Source of the DNA: Mesobacillus jeotgali
GTDB taxonomy: Bacteria; Bacillota; Bacilli; Bacillales; Cytobacillaceae
DNA length: 64,000 nt
Assembly (NCBI RefSeq): GCF_002874535.1
Contig: NZ_CP025025.1
Location: 1,163,526 to 1,227,525 of the forward strand
Direction of reading: 5' to 3'
A program made the position numbers and the translations under genes. Positions within the stretch are counted from its first letter, which is position 1, and each line of letters opens with the position of its first letter. The notes under the pieces were generated by a model, which did no database searches, was not told the origin of the DNA, and worked only from the letters and a program-made list of their open reading frames with translations. Positions 42,148 to 50,755 of the stretch are shown here, in pieces.

Positions 42148-42660
42148 TTATTCCTTTCCGAGCCTGAATGTTTCATATACCGTCCACGATCCATTATCCA
42201 ACTGGTATAATAGGTGGATTCTGTCGGCGGTATCCTCAAATTGCACTTTTGTCATCCTCAATGAACCATAAACGTCGGAATGTTCATCGTCAGACATTTT
42301 TTGTCCGATAGTGATATGAGGTACAAAGTTATACTCCTGATTTCCGTTTTCAAAGGTTGCATTTAGTTCATTATGAAGATTTTCCAAGTCTTCAGGTGAT
42401 TCAACCTTTAAGTAGATTACATTGTTAACGGGCTTAAAGGAACCAATCTTAGTGACCTTGATGTTGACTGGTCTGAAATTCCTGGCGATTGAATCGAGTT
42501 TATTCGCGATTTCCTTGATTTCTTCCTCCGTTGCTTCAAAGGAGGACTTTAAAGTTACGTGAGGCGGGATTAAAGCATAGTGCGGATCGTAACGCCGTCT
42601 CATTGAATTTGCATAATCCTGGATTTTCTTCGATGGAAAAATGACAATACCGAATTTCAT
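42148..42660 (-). CDS. yjcG: 2H phosphoesterase YjcG
   Basis: A 170-residue 2'-5' RNA ligase-like (2H) protein. The two catalytic tetrapeptides HVTL (about residue 34) and HITI (about residue 115) are present. The length equals the Bacillus YjcG family, whose B. subtilis member has a known structure but no settled substrate. I use the ATG at 42660, preceded by a GGGGGT site; the frame continues upstream to 42693 without a site. Co-transcribed with yjcF. Confidence 0.92.
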   Translation of the reverse strand: MKFGIVIFPSKKIQDYANSMRRRYDPHYALIPPHVTLKSSFEATEEEIKEIANKLDSIARNFRPVNIKVTKIGSFKPVNNVIYLKVESPEDLENLHNELNATFENGNQEYNFVPHITIGQKMSDDEHSDVYGSLRMTKVQFEDTADRIHLLYQLDNGSWTVYETFRLGKE

Positions 42661-42774
42661 CTGAGATACCCCCGTTTCATTAGTGTGGTGCATATCGATT
42701 TATTGAAAACCTATATTATGATTTACCATTCATTATAACAAATTTTCTAAATATATAATATAAAGAAGCATATA

Positions 42775-43500
42775 TTAGGAAAACACTTGTCTAATTGCCC
42801 GCTTGAGGTCTGGCTGCCAATAGGTCCATGTATGATCTCCCTCGAACTCATTGTAAAAATAGCCAAAGCCTCTTTCCTTAAATATCCTCGACAGCTCCCT
42901 GTTTGGCGTTAAAAAGTCCTTGTTTTTGGAAGATGACGTTTTCACCACTGTTTCCTGCTCTCCGACAGTATGATAGATTTGAAGCAATTCAGGTTGTCGG
43001 AAGCCTTTTACAGCCGTGAATACATCCTCGTTAACATAAGGTGATTGAAGAAGCACTTTTCCAAATGTGTGCGGATACTGGAGCGCGGCAAGCAAGGAAA
43101 CTGTAGCTGCGAGTGAATCACCAATCAATGAGCGGCCCATGCCCATTTGGTAGGTAGGATATTGTTCATCTAAATAAGGAACAAGCTCATGAGCCAGAAA
43201 ACGAATATAGGCTTGATGCTGTTCTCCATTTGGGTGGTACTTTCGCCGTCTATCCTCAACGGATGCATAAGGTATTCCCACGATGATGACGTTTTCAATT
43301 TCCTTTTTGCCAAGGAGCTCGTCAGCAATCCTTCCAATCCTTCCGAGTTGGAAATAATCCCGGCCATCCTGTGCGATAAGTAATGAATATTTATATAAGG
43401 GAGAAAAGTTGGCAGGCAAGTATACCAGCATAAGTACTTCTTCTCCAAGCTCCTTGCTTTGAAGTTTAATTTCTTCTATTTTGCCCATTGGAAAATCCAT
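42775..43500 (-). CDS. yjcH: alpha/beta-hydrolase (esterase) YjcH
   Basis: A 241-residue putative esterase of the enterochelin-esterase/esterase D type. The nucleophile elbow is GRSLIGDSLAA (Ser about residue 121), and GDHTWTYWQ near the C-terminus supplies the His. It matches B. subtilis YjcH in length. TTTGGAGG lies upstream of the ATG at 43500; the frame extends into the dispersed repeat upstream and that part is not coding. Substrate unknown. Confidence 0.88.
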   Translation of the reverse strand: MDFPMGKIEEIKLQSKELGEEVLMLVYLPANFSPLYKYSLLIAQDGRDYFQLGRIGRIADELLGKKEIENVIIVGIPYASVEDRRRKYHPNGEQHQAYIRFLAHELVPYLDEQYPTYQMGMGRSLIGDSLAATVSLLAALQYPHTFGKVLLQSPYVNEDVFTAVKGFRQPELLQIYHTVGEQETVVKTSSSKNKDFLTPNRELSRIFKERGFGYFYNEFEGDHTWTYWQPDLKRAIRQVFS

Positions 43501-43572
43501 TAATTTACCTCCAAATCGATTCTTTTGCATTTTTCTAGCTAACAAATAAGAATGTATAGATTTCTTCGAAAA

Positions 43573-43697
43573 ATGTCTAGCTTCAGCGCCTAGCCCCTCG
43601 AGACGCTTCGGTCCGCCCAATGAAGTCAAAGAACGACTTCACTGGTCGGCCCTCCAGCGCTTGTCGGGGCTGACCAAGGCACTTACGCTTTTCTTAT
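43573..43697 (+). repeat. dispersed repeat, medium form (copy 4)
   Basis: About 120 bp, lacking the middle of the long form in the same way as the copy at 21431. GCCCCTCGAGACGCTT is joined to CGGTCCGCCCAATGAA. It lies between yjcH and the TRAP operon. Confidence 0.82.
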
Positions 43698-43854
43698 CAA
43701 CACGATTTTAGCATATGTATTTTAAAAAATCTTTTATGGCAATCTAAGTGTATCGGGCAAGAAAGAGAGTCAGTAAGTAACATGTTTGACAATTGTGTGA
43801 AGTCTTATGTTAAGATTATGTTGAACAATTCTATTTCTATAAGGGGGAATTCTG

Positions 43855-44853
43855 ATGAAAAAAAGAAAGTTTCTTTTGTTCACTGCATTGATGCTGGTTC
43901 TTTCAATGGTACTGGCTGCATGTGGTGGCGGCGACTCTAAAGAAGAGGGCGGCGGAGAAGGACAATCAGAAGAAAAACCAAAATATATGAGCATCCTTAC
44001 TGGCGGTACGGGTGGTACATACTTCCCGCTTGGCGGGTCTTTTGCCAAGATTGTTTCTGATGCAACTGGGGTCAGCACGAACGCTGAAACTACAGGTGCT
44101 TCTGCAGAAAACATGCAGAGCATTAAAGATGGAAAAGGTGAAATCGCCTTCACACAAACGGACATCGCTTCCTACGCAACTGAAGGAAAGCTGATGTTCG
44201 ATGGAAACAAAATCGAAAATATCAAGGCAATCGGAACATTGTATCCTGAAACAATCCAAATCGTCACAACAGAAAAATCAGGAATCAAATCAGTAGAAGA
44301 CCTTAAGGGCAAGAAGGTCTCAATCGGTGCACCAGGTTCTGGTACGGCAGCGAATGCTGAACAAATCCTTGAAGTCTACGGTCTTTCACTGGATGATATC
44401 GAAAAGCAGGACTTGAGCTTTGATGAATCAGTAAACGGTATCAAAGATGGCAACATCGATGCTGCTTTCGTTACTGCTGGAACACCTACAGCTGCTGTAG
44501 AAGAACTTTCTGCAACGGAAAAGGTAGTTATTGTTCCGGTTGAGGCTGATAAAGCTGAAGAGCTTATCGAAAAGTATCCTTACTATGCTAAAGAAGTAGT
44601 ACCTTCTGGAACATACAAACTTGATTCTGAAGTGCCGACAGTGGCAGTTCTTGCAATGCTTGTTGTAAAAGCAGACCTGTCAGAGGACCTTGTCTATGAC
44701 ATTACAAAGTCAATCTTTGAAAATCTTGACCAGGTAACACACGCAAAAGCGAAGCAAATCAAGCCGGAAAATGCTCTGAACGGTGTTGGCATTGAAGTTC
44801 ACGCAGGTGCCCAGAAGTACTATGATGAAAAAGGTATTAAGGCAGCTGAGTAA
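43855..44853 (+). CDS. TAXI-family TRAP transporter solute receptor
   Basis: Lipoprotein receptor (332 residues) of a tripartite ATP-independent periplasmic transporter. The signal peptide ends in the lipobox LAAC (Cys about residue 23), followed by a GGGDSKEEGGGEGQ linker and the TAXI domain with SILTGGTGGTYFPLGGSFAKI and SIGAPGSGTAANAEQIL. Such receptors bind small carboxylates such as glutamate or 2-oxoglutarate; the ligand here is unknown. AAGGGGGAA precedes the ATG. Hairpins downstream separate it from the DUF1850 and permease genes, which should give excess receptor. A TTGACA at 43786 may be its -35. Confidence 0.92.
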   Translation: MKKRKFLLFTALMLVLSMVLAACGGGDSKEEGGGEGQSEEKPKYMSILTGGTGGTYFPLGGSFAKIVSDATGVSTNAETTGASAENMQSIKDGKGEIAFTQTDIASYATEGKLMFDGNKIENIKAIGTLYPETIQIVTTEKSGIKSVEDLKGKKVSIGAPGSGTAANAEQILEVYGLSLDDIEKQDLSFDESVNGIKDGNIDAAFVTAGTPTAAVEELSATEKVVIVPVEADKAEELIEKYPYYAKEVVPSGTYKLDSEVPTVAVLAMLVVKADLSEDLVYDITKSIFENLDQVTHAKAKQIKPENALNGVGIEVHAGAQKYYDEKGIKAAE

Positions 44854-44865
44854 ATGTTTTAATAT

Positions 44866-44991
44866 GACCGGATAGTGCCCATAGAGGGTATTATCCGGTC
44901 AATTCATCTTAAAAAAAGGCTTTTCGCAAAGGATGGCCGTATGCATTAAAACCCAGGCAGGTAGACCGAACTTCCAACCGGTCTATTTTTT
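44866..44991 (+). terminator. hairpin and terminator between the TAXI receptor and DUF1850 genes
   Basis: A first stem, GACCGGATA (44866-44874) with TATCCGGTC (44892-44900), lacks a T run. A second, TAGACCG (44962-44968) with CGGTCTA (44979-44985), is followed by TTTTT and is a likely partial terminator. Confidence 0.65.
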
Positions 44992-45045
44992 ACTGTTATA
45001 AAGAAAGTACTCCATTGGAGACATTGGACAGGCGAGGCTAGTGAT

Positions 45046-45579
45046 ATGAATTTTAACTGGATTAAATCAAAAATCTTCGTTCTGTTAACCCTCATTATTT
45101 TTTTAGCAATTATCTCAATCAATATCCCATACAAACAAGCTCTAGTTTTTCAAGCACCTGAAAGTAATGATATACTCTGCTATGTACCGATTAATACAGG
45201 GGAAGCCTTTAAAATAAAGTATAAGCATTCGATCCATCTGTCAGATGTGATTGAAAGCTACAAAGTTACCAAAAGCCATAAAATCAGGCAATACGAACTG
45301 GAGTATGAGGATTTTGCTATCGGTATGCCATCTGAAATTGCGGATGGAGAGAACTTTGAAATGAAGGATGGCAAGTACTATATTACAAATATGAACAGGG
45401 AATTTTCGCATTTCGATATGAGGCTTGGCCAGGTCCGGGCAAACCACACCCTGATTTATGAAGACATAACGTACCCGTTGTCCAAGGCGATTGAACCAGG
45501 GACAAGGGTGCGGATAAAGATTGAGGAAATTAGTTTATTGAAGCAATTGGAAGGAGTGAATATCCTTGACGACAAATGA
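45046..45579 (+). CDS. DUF1850 protein of the TRAP locus
   Basis: A 177-residue protein with one N-terminal membrane anchor (IFVLLTLIIFLAIISINI) and an extracytoplasmic DUF1850 domain (FKIKYKHSIHLSDVIESYKV, EDFAIGMPSEI). DUF1850 genes are typically found beside TAXI-type TRAP permeases, where their role is undefined. Its end overlaps the permease start by 14 bases, indicating translational coupling. Confidence 0.85.
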   Translation: MNFNWIKSKIFVLLTLIIFLAIISINIPYKQALVFQAPESNDILCYVPINTGEAFKIKYKHSIHLSDVIESYKVTKSHKIRQYELEYEDFAIGMPSEIADGENFEMKDGKYYITNMNREFSHFDMRLGQVRANHTLIYEDITYPLSKAIEPGTRVRIKIEEISLLKQLEGVNILDDK

Positions 45580-47524
45580 AGAAATGGTATCTCAAGAAAA
45601 ACAACAAGAGCTTCTGGAGAAATATGATCCTGAAGCTGCAACTAGAAAATTGGCAGGTAAGATGGGATGGATTGTTTTCTTCGGGCTTCTGGCTTTCTCA
45701 GTATTCCAGCTATACACCTCCATATTTGGTGTCCTTACTGCCCAGCTCCAGCGTTCGATCCACCTGGGATTCGCTCTAGCACTCATTTTCTTGCTGTTTC
45801 CAGCAAGGAAGAAGAATCTTAAAGTGAAAAAGGTTGCATGGTATGACCTGCTATTGGCTGTGATTGCTGTTGCTGTCGGTGCCTATTGGCCAGTGATGAT
45901 TGATGAACTCGTCAACCGTGTCGGCCGTTTGACACCAACAGATTTCTACATTGGTATTGCCGCTATCCTGCTGGTCCTTGAAGCGACACGAAGGACGGTT
46001 GGCTTGCCGATCACGATTATTGCAGCTTTATTCATGGCTTATGCTCTTTTTGGACCTTATATGCCAGGATTTTTGGCACACAGAGGTCTAGACCTGGAAT
46101 CTCTAGTTCAGACAATGTTCTTTACTACTGAGGGTATTCTGGGAACTCCATTGGGTGTTTCATCAACATTCATCTTCCTATTCTTATTGTTCGGTGCATT
46201 CCTGGTAAAGACGGGTGTTGGTCAATATTTCAATGATCTAGCTGTTGCTGTAGCAGGTAAAAGTACTGGAGGACCAGCCAAGGTTGCGATTTTCTCCAGC
46301 GCCCTGCAGGGAACAATCAGTGGAAGCTCAGTTGCTAACGTTGTTACATCGGGTTCATTTACGATTCCGATGATGAAAAAGCTTGGCTACCGAAAAGAAT
46401 TTGCTGGTGCCGTAGAAGCTGCGGCATCAACTGGAGGACAGCTGATGCCTCCAATCATGGGTGCGGCAGCGTTCCTGATGGTTGAATTCATCGGAGGCGG
46501 AATCACTTATTGGGATATTGCTAAAGCAGCGACAATTCCGGCTTTATTATATTTTACGGGTATTTGGATCATGACGCACTTTGAGGCGAAAAGAATCGGT
46601 CTGCGAGGTTTATCCGATGAAGAAATGCCAAACAGAAAAGAAGTGCTTAAAAAGATTTATCTGCTTTTGCCTATCCTGATTGTTATTATCTTGATGGTAA
46701 GCGGTATGAGTATCATGCGTGCTGCTCTGTGGTCGATTCTATCAACAATTGTCGTAAGTGCTTTCAGTAAAGAGACGAGAATCGGTTTTAGAGATGCAAT
46801 CGATGCACTTGTCGATGGTGCGCGAACAGCCCTGGGTGTAGCGGCAGCTACAGCTGCAGCAGGTATCATTGTTGGGGTAGTTACGAAGACTGGCCTCGGA
46901 TTGAAGCTGGCAAATGGCTTGCTCGACCTTTCAGGTGGTTACTTGATTCCAACTTTGATGTTAACAATGCTTGCAGCAATCGTTTTAGGTATGGGTTCAC
47001 CAACTACGGCTAACTATGTTATCACATCAACGATCGCTGCACCGGCGATTATCCTGTTGGGTGTACCCGATTTATCTGCTCACTTATTTGTATTTTACTT
47101 TGGTATTATTGCCGACATCACTCCTCCTGTTGCGCTGGCAGCATTTGCGGCTGCAGGTGTTTCCGGCGGAGAACCGCTGCGTACAGGTGTGAATTCGGCT
47201 AAGCTGGCAATCGCCGCTTTTATCATCCCTTATATGTTCGTGTTATCTCCTGAACTCCTGATGATCGATACAACCTGGACAGAATTAATTTGGGTAGTAT
47301 TCACTGCCATTTCAGGTATGCTGGCAATTGGTGCAGGCATTATCGGTTACTGGCTGAGGAAATTGTACTGGTGGGAAAGAGTGCTGGGAATTATCGGAGG
47401 TATTATGCTGATTTACCCAGAAGGTATGACAGATATCATCGGTCTTGGGTTATTCATTCTCCTTGTTGCACTCCAAGTGATCATCAAGGATAAAGACTCA
47501 GTGAAACCAAAGACTGCAAATTAA
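45566..47524 (+). CDS. fused TRAP transporter permease (4TM/12TM)
   Basis: Integral membrane protein of 652 residues that combines the small DctQ-like and large DctM-like TRAP subunits. About 16 to 18 helices are predicted. Family markers include GTISGSSVANVVTSGSFTIP, AAASTGGQLMPPIMGAAAF and GMGSPTTANYVITS. It uses a cation gradient to import the solute delivered by the TAXI receptor. The start is TTG at 45566 after AAGGAGTG. A terminator follows at 47532. Confidence 0.93.
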   Translation: MTTNEEMVSQEKQQELLEKYDPEAATRKLAGKMGWIVFFGLLAFSVFQLYTSIFGVLTAQLQRSIHLGFALALIFLLFPARKKNLKVKKVAWYDLLLAVIAVAVGAYWPVMIDELVNRVGRLTPTDFYIGIAAILLVLEATRRTVGLPITIIAALFMAYALFGPYMPGFLAHRGLDLESLVQTMFFTTEGILGTPLGVSSTFIFLFLLFGAFLVKTGVGQYFNDLAVAVAGKSTGGPAKVAIFSSALQGTISGSSVANVVTSGSFTIPMMKKLGYRKEFAGAVEAAASTGGQLMPPIMGAAAFLMVEFIGGGITYWDIAKAATIPALLYFTGIWIMTHFEAKRIGLRGLSDEEMPNRKEVLKKIYLLLPILIVIILMVSGMSIMRAALWSILSTIVVSAFSKETRIGFRDAIDALVDGARTALGVAAATAAAGIIVGVVTKTGLGLKLANGLLDLSGGYLIPTLMLTMLAAIVLGMGSPTTANYVITSTIAAPAIILLGVPDLSAHLFVFYFGIIADITPPVALAAFAAAGVSGGEPLRTGVNSAKLAIAAFIIPYMFVLSPELLMIDTTWTELIWVVFTAISGMLAIGAGIIGYWLRKLYWWERVLGIIGGIMLIYPEGMTDIIGLGLFILLVALQVIIKDKDSVKPKTAN

Positions 47525-47531
47525 CCAATAG

Positions 47532-47566
47532 AAAAGGAGTCCTTGCTAAAGGGCTTCTTTTTTTAG
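47532..47566 (+). terminator. terminator of the TRAP operon
   Basis: AAGGAGTCC (47534-47542) pairs with GGGCTTCTT (47551-47559) using two G-U pairs, followed by seven T. Confidence 0.75.
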
Positions 47567-47784
47567 CTTGATTTAAGCAGTGTGCGTCTTTCGGGCATAA
47601 CAGAAAGTATGTTTTCCTTTTTGAACAGGCGATCTGCGTTTCTGAGAAAACAGAAAGCTTTAAAATAATGATCGTGGATTTCTTTTACAATAATCCGGCG
47701 ATGGGTAATTTGGTTATTAGCTGCAAGATAAATCATCTCAACAGGAACATTTTCCATAAGTGATTTTTCAAGAAGGACATTCAT
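47563..47784 (-). CDS. short WYL-like protein
   Basis: A 73-residue protein that resembles a single WYL-type ligand-sensing fold: VEMIYLAANNQITHRRIIVKEI, then HYFKAFCFLRNADRLFKKENI, which is the usual FCHLR-type region. It has no helix-turn-helix. AAAGGAG precedes the ATG at 47784. It converges with the TRAP operon. It may be a free-standing sensor or a remnant of a larger regulator; I cannot tell which. Confidence 0.65.
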   Translation of the reverse strand: MNVLLEKSLMENVPVEMIYLAANNQITHRRIIVKEIHDHYFKAFCFLRNADRLFKKENILSVMPERRTLLKSS

Positions 47785-47914
47785 GCGCTCTCACTCCTTT
47801 AAAATATATTTAAATTATACCCGAACATTCGTTCTTTATTCAACCTTTTTTTAGAACGTTTGTTCGTAAATAATTTAAAGGAGAATATGGTATTATTTAG
47901 AAGGGGGTGTAATC

Positions 47915-48532
47915 ATGGAAAACGAATTGCTTAAGGTGTTTGATCAACAGGGAAAATGTATTGGAACTGCTACGAGGTCTGAAGTTCATAAAGCAGGTCA
48001 TTGGCATGAAACCTTTCATTGCTGGTTTACCGAGCGGATAGACAATGAAGACTTTCTGTTCTTCCAAGTCCGCAGTTCAGCTAAAAAAGATTATCCTAAT
48101 TTGTTGGATATTACGGCAGCAGGACATATTCTTGCCGATGAAAGTCCTGTGGATGGCTTAAGAGAATTGAAAGAGGAACTTGGGATAGACCTTGCCTTGG
48201 AGGAATTGGATTCGTTAGGGATGATCAAGGATTCATTGAACAGTCCTGGATTTATCGACAACGAATTATGTCATGTATTTTTGTATGGAAAACCTGTACC
48301 TATCGATGATTACTGGCTGCAAAGTGATGAGGTATCGGGTATCATGATGGCGAGCATTACTGAATTTGAAAATCTTTGGTTTGGTAAGAAAAAGAAGATA
48401 CAGGTTGAAGGTTTCCTGGCGAACGTGAAAAATGAAAAGAAATCATACTGCATGCATGTGTCCAAAAATGATTTTGTCCCACATGAAGACGCATATATCG
48501 AAAGTGTAATTAAGGCAATTAAAAAATTATAG
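47915..48532 (+). CDS. Nudix hydrolase (IPP isomerase-like type)
   Basis: A 205-residue Nudix protein. HWHETFHCWF near the N-terminus resembles IDI-like and YfcD-type Nudix enzymes. The Nudix box is AAGHILADESPVDGLRELKE followed by ELGI; the spacing between the first Glu and the RE pair is six residues, one fewer than the canonical box. It probably hydrolyses a nucleoside diphosphate derivative. AGAAGGGGGTG precedes the ATG. No operon partner. Substrate unknown. Confidence 0.85.
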   Translation: MENELLKVFDQQGKCIGTATRSEVHKAGHWHETFHCWFTERIDNEDFLFFQVRSSAKKDYPNLLDITAAGHILADESPVDGLRELKEELGIDLALEELDSLGMIKDSLNSPGFIDNELCHVFLYGKPVPIDDYWLQSDEVSGIMMASITEFENLWFGKKKKIQVEGFLANVKNEKKSYCMHVSKNDFVPHEDAYIESVIKAIKKL

Positions 48533-48628
48533 ATTAGGGTATTTTTACGTGAAAATTATATTGACATTGCGATCATTCCGGTTTATATTAATAAATGTCC
48601 TCATTAAAAACAGGACAAACATGATTAC

Positions 48629-48701
48629 GATTCCTTAGCTCAGCTGGGAGAGCGCTACCTTGACAGGGTAGAGGTCGCTGGTTCGAACCCAGTAGGAATC
48701 A
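48629..48701 (+). tRNA. tRNA-Val (GAC)
   Basis: A complete cloverleaf: acceptor GATTCCT with AGGAATC, D-arm GCTCAGCTGGGAGAGC, anticodon stem CTACC/GGTAG with loop TTGACAG (anticodon GAC at 48662-48664), T-arm CTGGTTCGAACCCAG and discriminator A. The 3' CCA is not encoded. It is an isolated tRNA gene with its own terminator. Confidence 0.96.
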
Positions 48702-48705
48702 TACT

Positions 48706-48747
48706 AAAAAGCTTCAATCCTTTTCCTAAGGATTGAAGCTTTTTTTT
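48706..48747 (+). terminator. terminator of the tRNA-Val gene
   Basis: AAAAAGCTTCAATCCTT pairs with AAGGATTGAAGCTTTTT, a 17-bp stem, followed by more T. Confidence 0.92.
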
Positions 48748-48803
48748 GTGGTTAAGGAATTTATAAAGGTATTGAGTTGTGGATAACTCAATACAGTTTT
48801 CTT

Positions 48804-48857
48804 AATCCAGCTCCAGCGCTTGTCGGGGCTGAACGAGGCGCTTGCGCTTTTTGTTCT
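48804..48857 (+). repeat. dispersed repeat, short form (copy 5)
   Basis: CCAGCTCCAGCGCTTGTC joins directly to GGGGCTGAACGAGGCGCTTG. Only the two ends of the family remain, about 50 bp. It lies next to the truncated end of the manganese-catalase remnant. Confidence 0.8.
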
Positions 48858-48875
48858 TCGTCGAATCGGTAGTTC

Positions 48876-49127
48876 TCACATTAAATTTGGCGGTATTTGC
48901 TCATTACGCAAAACTGCAGGTGGTGCCATTTCTTCTGTCCCTGTGTCCATCTAAAGATCACGATACTTTCCGTCACCTCGCGTATTCCATCCCTGTAATA
49001 GGTATTGCAGTGCCACAGAAATTTCGCCGAAATGGCCAACGAAAACTTCCTGAAGTTTTCTGGCAAAGACAGGATCAGGCCCTTCTTGTTTTGCCTGATA
49101 TTGTAATTCTTTTACATCGTAAAATAT
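48876..49127 (-). pseudogene. manganese catalase remnant
   Basis: The minus strand codes for FYDVKELQYQ, then PDPVFARKLQEV, FGEISVALQYLLQGWNTRGD and KYRDL, an unmistakable N-terminal part of a non-haem manganese catalase. The expected first codon reads ATA (49125-49127), seven bases after GGGGAGG, where ATG should stand. A TAG at 48951-48953 interrupts the frame before MDTGTEE. After that point homology is lost and the frame stops at 48876. So about 65 residues remain of a family that is usually near 280-300. Decay next to a dispersed repeat suggests a deletion. Confidence 0.82.
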
Positions 49128-49361
49128 CCTATTCCTCCCCAAAGCAATTTTTCCACTCCGCTTTTATGATATGGGCAATTCAATATTCGGTAATTTGCCC
49201 CTGCAAAAGACCGGGAGAATCATAGAGGCTGTCATTCTTGAATGAATAGCTCATTTATTGAATAAAATTGCAATAGAATGGAGAAGGAGTTGTTAACACC
49301 TTTTTTATAGGGGGAATGACCGATATTCATTTTTAATAGAAAAGTAAAGTCGCCTATTGAA

Positions 49362-50447
49362 GTGATACAAGAAAACTTGCAAAGAAAGCAAAAAGTGAGT
49401 TTGGCTAAAAACCACTCAGAGCAAGAGTTAATAATTATTCGCGAGATAAAGCAGAAGACTGAAGAACTAAACATAAATAATATCACTAGAACAAAAGCGT
49501 ATCTTGATTTTTATAATAGACACCCCGAAATCCACTGGGCATTCCTGGCCCATATGGTCTCACGGAATGGCGGTTGGAGCATGACGGATTTAAAAGCTGA
49601 GCTTTTAGCAAGGCTGTTATCTAAAAGGGAAAAAAGCTCCTATTTTTCTTTCCTTGAACGAGGGAATTGGCTTATCTTCCAGGATGCCTATCCACAGCTG
49701 CTGCTTTACGAAGAAAGTCTCAAAACGAAAGAACCGCTATTCAGGCTGCTTCCCCACTTTAATGTTTCCATCTTTATCGAGACGATCTGGGAATATTACT
49801 GGAACTCTTCCAATTCATCTCTGCTCACATTTGGACTGATTATTAATGAACAGAACTATATCGAAAATAGAGTCATCCAGAATCAGAAATATATCAAAGA
49901 TGTATTCGGTACCATGGAGTTTGAATTACAGGATCTATTATCATTTAATCAAATTCTTTTCCCTTATAATGATTTCGGTGTGACTAAATTGGCCGGACAG
50001 AAAGTAAATCAGTTCGAATCATTGCATGAAAGAATCCAATTAGGAAAGAGACTTTATACTATCCTTTTTGATAAGGAAGTTTTAAAAAAGGTGGAAGAGT
50101 GGGCCGTGACACACCCACATACTGGTTCACGAAAAGATTACTGGCCTCATATTTTTAATGATGTACACGAAGGAAGGCCTGGGCTTAAATATCAAATAAA
50201 ATTGAATTCCTGCAAGCTTAAATCTGGAGCAAGACGAATCTATAGCCCGACACTTGAAAATGTATGGAATAACGTTAGACACCAGGAAGCTGAGAAGGGC
50301 GAGTGGTTTAGTGATCTTAAAGTATTAGAGTATCTTAGAGAGATAGAGGGACCATCGGTTGGCAATATTGAATATCAATACTGTCAAACACTTGAAAAGC
50401 TGGAACTTGCTGCTTTTGCAAAGAAAATTATTTCTCTTTTAGATTAG
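49362..50447 (+). CDS. DUF2515 protein (YppC-like)
   Basis: A 361-residue soluble protein of the DUF2515 family. Signature stretches are NNITRTKAYLDFYNRHPEIHW, AHMVSRNGGWSMTDLKAELL and SRKDYWPHIFNDV. Function unknown; B. subtilis YppC is the known relative. The GTG at 49362 lacks a clear ribosome binding site. The frame remains open upstream to 49320 and reads FNRKVKSPIE, which looks like genuine protein; a GGGGG site stands before an ATA at 49323. The true start may therefore be further upstream, or the original ATG has been lost. Confidence 0.8.
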   Translation: MIQENLQRKQKVSLAKNHSEQELIIIREIKQKTEELNINNITRTKAYLDFYNRHPEIHWAFLAHMVSRNGGWSMTDLKAELLARLLSKREKSSYFSFLERGNWLIFQDAYPQLLLYEESLKTKEPLFRLLPHFNVSIFIETIWEYYWNSSNSSLLTFGLIINEQNYIENRVIQNQKYIKDVFGTMEFELQDLLSFNQILFPYNDFGVTKLAGQKVNQFESLHERIQLGKRLYTILFDKEVLKKVEEWAVTHPHTGSRKDYWPHIFNDVHEGRPGLKYQIKLNSCKLKSGARRIYSPTLENVWNNVRHQEAEKGEWFSDLKVLEYLREIEGPSVGNIEYQYCQTLEKLELAAFAKKIISLLD

Positions 50448-50532
50448 AGATAGATTTATCAATATGAAGTTTTTTCTAGACGAATCATAAAACATTATAT
50501 ATAGTAGAGATGACAATTGGAGAATTGGAAAT

Positions 50533-50690
50533 GTAGGGGAGCCGGTGGTGCCGGCTGAGAAAGTGTCCATAGATGCTGACCCTTTAACCTGATCTGGTTA
50601 GTACCAGCGTAGGGAACATCTTCTGATAGACGTTTTTCGTTTATTATGGATTTTTTCATGCGCTTGGGATTCCCTGAGCGCATTTTTTAT
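50533..50690 (+). promoter_or_regulatory. TPP riboswitch with terminator
   Basis: The aptamer has TAGGGGAGCCGGTGG, the THI-box CTGAGAAAG, GCTGACCCTTTAACCTGAT and CTGGTTAGTACCAGCGTAGG ending AACATC (50533-50619), all conserved in TPP riboswitches. A terminator follows: ATGCGCT (50658-50664) with AGCGCAT and six T to about 50690. Thiamine pyrophosphate should shut off the downstream transporter operon. The rest of 50448-50755 is the promoter region. Confidence 0.96.
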
Positions 50691-50755
50691 TTTATGAACC
50701 TTACCATCCTTCTTTTCCACCTTCATTGTCAAACAAATAGAGAAGAGGGGAAAAA

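Noticed and set aside
48842-49225. 127-codon plus-strand frame
   Set aside because: Antisense of the manganese-catalase remnant and part of a dispersed repeat; the minus-strand homology explains it.
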